Positions 5,284-6,502 of a stretch of 6,502 nucleotides of DNA are shown piece after piece. The stretch spans positions 1 to 6,502 of the forward strand of contig PIVQ01000422.1 of NCBI GenBank assembly GCA_003354055.1, read 5' to 3'. The notes beneath the pieces were generated by a model that was not told the origin of the DNA, did no database searches, and was given only the letters and a program-made list of their open reading frames with translations. Position 1 is the first letter of the stretch. Each line of letters begins with the position of its first letter. The position numbers and the translations under genes are program-made. The stretch comes from Desulfobacteraceae bacterium. GTDB taxonomy: Bacteria > Desulfobacterota > Desulfobacteria > Desulfobacterales > Desulfobacteraceae.

Positions 5284-5510
5284 AATTGTCTCCTTTGTAT
5301 ATCAGAAAATTTAAGTACCTAAGGAGCGGCTCCAAAATTACTTGATCTTTTGTTTTCAAAATACCCGCCGCTTTAAGCAGTTTTTAAGGGTTTTTGGAAA
5401 TAAGTTTCTGCCCTTCAGGGTATTTAGATCAAGTTATTTTGTAACGATTCCTAAGTATACACCGGCACCTGTCTTCATATCAATAGGATAAATCAAACCG
5501 GACCTCCGGG
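5284..5510. other. Intergenic region without a gene
   Basis: 227 bp between the small-protein start and the methyltransferase stop, both on the minus strand. It contains no credible coding frame. It holds a ribosome site for the 109-residue protein at its left end, a GGAGC-G-GCTCC dyad at 5313-5323, the long imperfect inverted repeat described separately, and a short CCGGA-CC-TCCGG dyad at 5498-5509 just past the methyltransferase stop. I see no strong promoter for the small gene here. Confidence 0.7.
5333..5441. repeat. Long imperfect inverted repeat (possible small mobile or structured element)
   Basis: The outer arms CAAAATTACTTGATCT (5333-5348) and AGATCAAGTTATTTTG (5426-5441) are inverted copies with one mismatch in 16. 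Inside them AAATACCC (5359-5366) and GGGTATTT (5418-5425) are perfect inverted copies; the left half carries about 10 extra bases between the blocks. Further in, AGCAG (5376-5380) and CTGC (5408-5411) can pair weakly. Beyond the arms, CTAAGGA (5309-5315) and TCCTAAG (5449-5455) give partial similarity, suggesting a full element of about 140 bp. It has no coding capacity. It could be a MITE-like or REP-like repeat, or a folded RNA at the end of the methyltransferase transcript. The inverted structure is certain; its nature is not. Confidence 0.6.
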
Positions 5511-6227
5511 TCAATAGATTCGGGCCAGAAACTTGCCATCACCTGTTTTCATGATCTGCTCACACTGCCAACCATGGTATTCCGCATAAAACACCAGGGT
5601 AGCGTAGTCGATATACAACCACTCAAACGGATCCCCCCGGACCTGACCATAGGACATGGCAAATTCGGTTTCTCCGTAATAGGTCTCATCATCCTCCGGC
5701 ATCAGAGGCAGGTTGGTATACATGGCGGTCAGGTCCGTGGAATCGACAATGACCTGTCCCCCGTGGTTCAGCACCTGCCGGATATGCTGTAAAAAGAAGT
5801 TAAGCCCCTCAATGGTGCCGCAAATGCCGATGCCGTTCATCAGCATGAGCAGGGTGTTGAACCGCTGACCTTTCAGACTGAACAGGCTGTCGAACAGCAG
5901 CTGCCTCACCCCTCTTTTTTCCATGACGGCCATGCATCCGGGGGAGATATCCATAGCCGTCACATCATGGCCTGCCTCCTGCAAGATAAGACTGTGGCAG
6001 CCGCTGCCAGCCCCCACATCCAGAATCCGCCCCCGGCAGAGTTCCAGAGCCGCCAGTTCCAGATCACTCATATCGGCTTTGCCCCGGAACATAATTTTGC
6101 CGGTCATTTCTGACATCTCCAGCAGGGAGGAATCCACCCGGACAAAGGCCTTGCTCTTACCGTTCATGCAGTCGGAAAGCATTAAGCCCAGTGGATCCCT
6201 ACCCGGTTCTATGGTCGATTTCAACAC
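5511..6227 (-). CDS. Class I SAM-dependent methyltransferase
   Basis: A 238-residue Rossmann-fold methyltransferase. Motif I is ILDVGAGSGCHSL at 68-80, the glycine-rich SAM loop. VTAMDISPGCMAVM at 89-102 ends the second strand with acidic D93, which should hold the ribose hydroxyls. FNTLLMLMNGIGICG at 123-137 corresponds to motif IV and GGQVIVDSTD at 156-165 to the following strand. It starts with GTG at 6227, with only a weak upstream ribosome site. The long start is preferred because the DPLG...D..NG segment at 11-23 matches the N-terminus I remember for this family; a shorter ATG start at 6182 would cut into it. It begins 17 bp after the OmpA-domain gene stop, so translation may depend on that gene. 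No substrate can be assigned. No signal peptide, so cytoplasmic. Confidence 0.88.
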   Translation of the reverse strand: MLKSTIEPGRDPLGLMLSDCMNGKSKAFVRVDSSLLEMSEMTGKIMFRGKADMSDLELAALELCRGRILDVGAGSGCHSLILQEAGHDVTAMDISPGCMAVMEKRGVRQLLFDSLFSLKGQRFNTLLMLMNGIGICGTIEGLNFFLQHIRQVLNHGGQVIVDSTDLTAMYTNLPLMPEDDETYYGETEFAMSYGQVRGDPFEWLYIDYATLVFYAEYHGWQCEQIMKTGDGKFLARIY

Positions 6228-6244
6228 AGGGTTTCAGCCTTTTT

Positions 6245-6502
6245 CTATAATCCGCCAACAACAATTTCCACCCGGCGGTTCTGCATCCGGCCTTCTCTTG
6301 TGTCATTGTCTGCTTTTGGGTTTAGATCACCAAACCAGAACATCAGCAACTGGGAGGGATCCACTCCGTGGGTGTCTATCAGATACCGGGCCACACTGTC
6401 CACCCGCTGGTACGACAGCTTCAGGTTATATAACTCAGGCCCCATACCATCGGCATGACCGGCCATGGCTGCATAGGCAGCGGGCTTTTCCTTTAAAAAG
6501 GC
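6245..6502 (-). CDS. OmpA/Pal-type C-terminal domain protein (N-terminus outside window)
   Basis: The last 85 residues of a larger gene entering from the right edge; the frame is open to base 6502, twelve codons before the first internal ATG, so no start is called. The sequence is the end of an OmpA-like peptidoglycan-binding domain: GHADGMG where most members have GHTD, then YNLKLSYQRVDSVARYL matching the NxxLSxxRxxxVxxxL signature, then FGDLNPKADNDTREGR and NRRVEIVVGGL. The aspartate of GHAD and the arginine of SYQR are at the positions that bind diaminopimelate in family structures. The protein is probably an outer-membrane lipoprotein or porin-type protein anchored to the cell wall, or a MotB-like or periplasmic protein; only the missing part could decide. 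It is followed by the methyltransferase at 17 bp. Confidence 0.9.
   Translation of the reverse strand, partial: AFLKEKPAAYAAMAGHADGMGPELYNLKLSYQRVDSVARYLIDTHGVDPSQLLMFWFGDLNPKADNDTREGRMQNRRVEIVVGGL

Noticed and set aside
5498..5509. CCGGA-CC-TCCGG dyad just past the methyltransferase stop as an intrinsic terminator
   Set aside because: The loop would be only two bases and the following minus-strand sequence is not a continuous T-run.

Overview
The window looks like chromosomal DNA of an anaerobic sulfate reducer or close relative (Desulfobacterota, probably Desulfobacteraceae-like). The grounds are indirect: balanced base composition, strong GGAG/AGGAG ribosome sites, a cysteine-rich DUF2284 protein, an OmpA-type C-terminus ending in NRRVEIVVGGL, and a 109-residue protein of a type I associate with this group. 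I cannot name the species. No RNA gene, CRISPR array, transposase or phage gene was found.

Layout: (1) 1-1055, minus strand: a two-gene unit of a DUF2284 putative metal-binding protein followed by an UlaG-like metallo-beta-lactamase-fold hydrolase that runs off the left edge. (2) 1056-1186: a compact divergent control region with a minus-strand promoter and a 21-bp near-palindrome of LysR type. (3) 1187-2071: a LysR-family regulator, divergent from unit 1 and its likely controller. (4) 2072-4950, plus strand: a GntR/HutC-type regulator with a good promoter embedded in TTGTCA/TTGACA repeats, then trpB and trpA. A 17-codon small open frame exactly fills the gap between the regulator stop and the trpB start, and trpB and trpA overlap by 8 bp. 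(5) 4954-5283, minus strand: a small conserved protein of unknown function, convergent with trpA with only 3 bp between them. (6) 5284-5510: a non-coding stretch dominated by a long imperfect inverted repeat. (7) 5511-6502, minus strand: the 3' end of an OmpA/Pal-type peptidoglycan-binding protein, then a class I SAM methyltransferase.

The most distinctive feature is tryptophan synthase (both subunits) placed directly behind its own GntR/UTRA regulator, with no other tryptophan genes beside it. The alpha subunit also departs from the usual sequence at inter-subunit interface positions. This suggests either an independently regulated last step of tryptophan synthesis, an indole-salvage pair, or a paralogous synthase. 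The second point of interest is the LysR-controlled DUF2284/MBL pair, whose function is not established.
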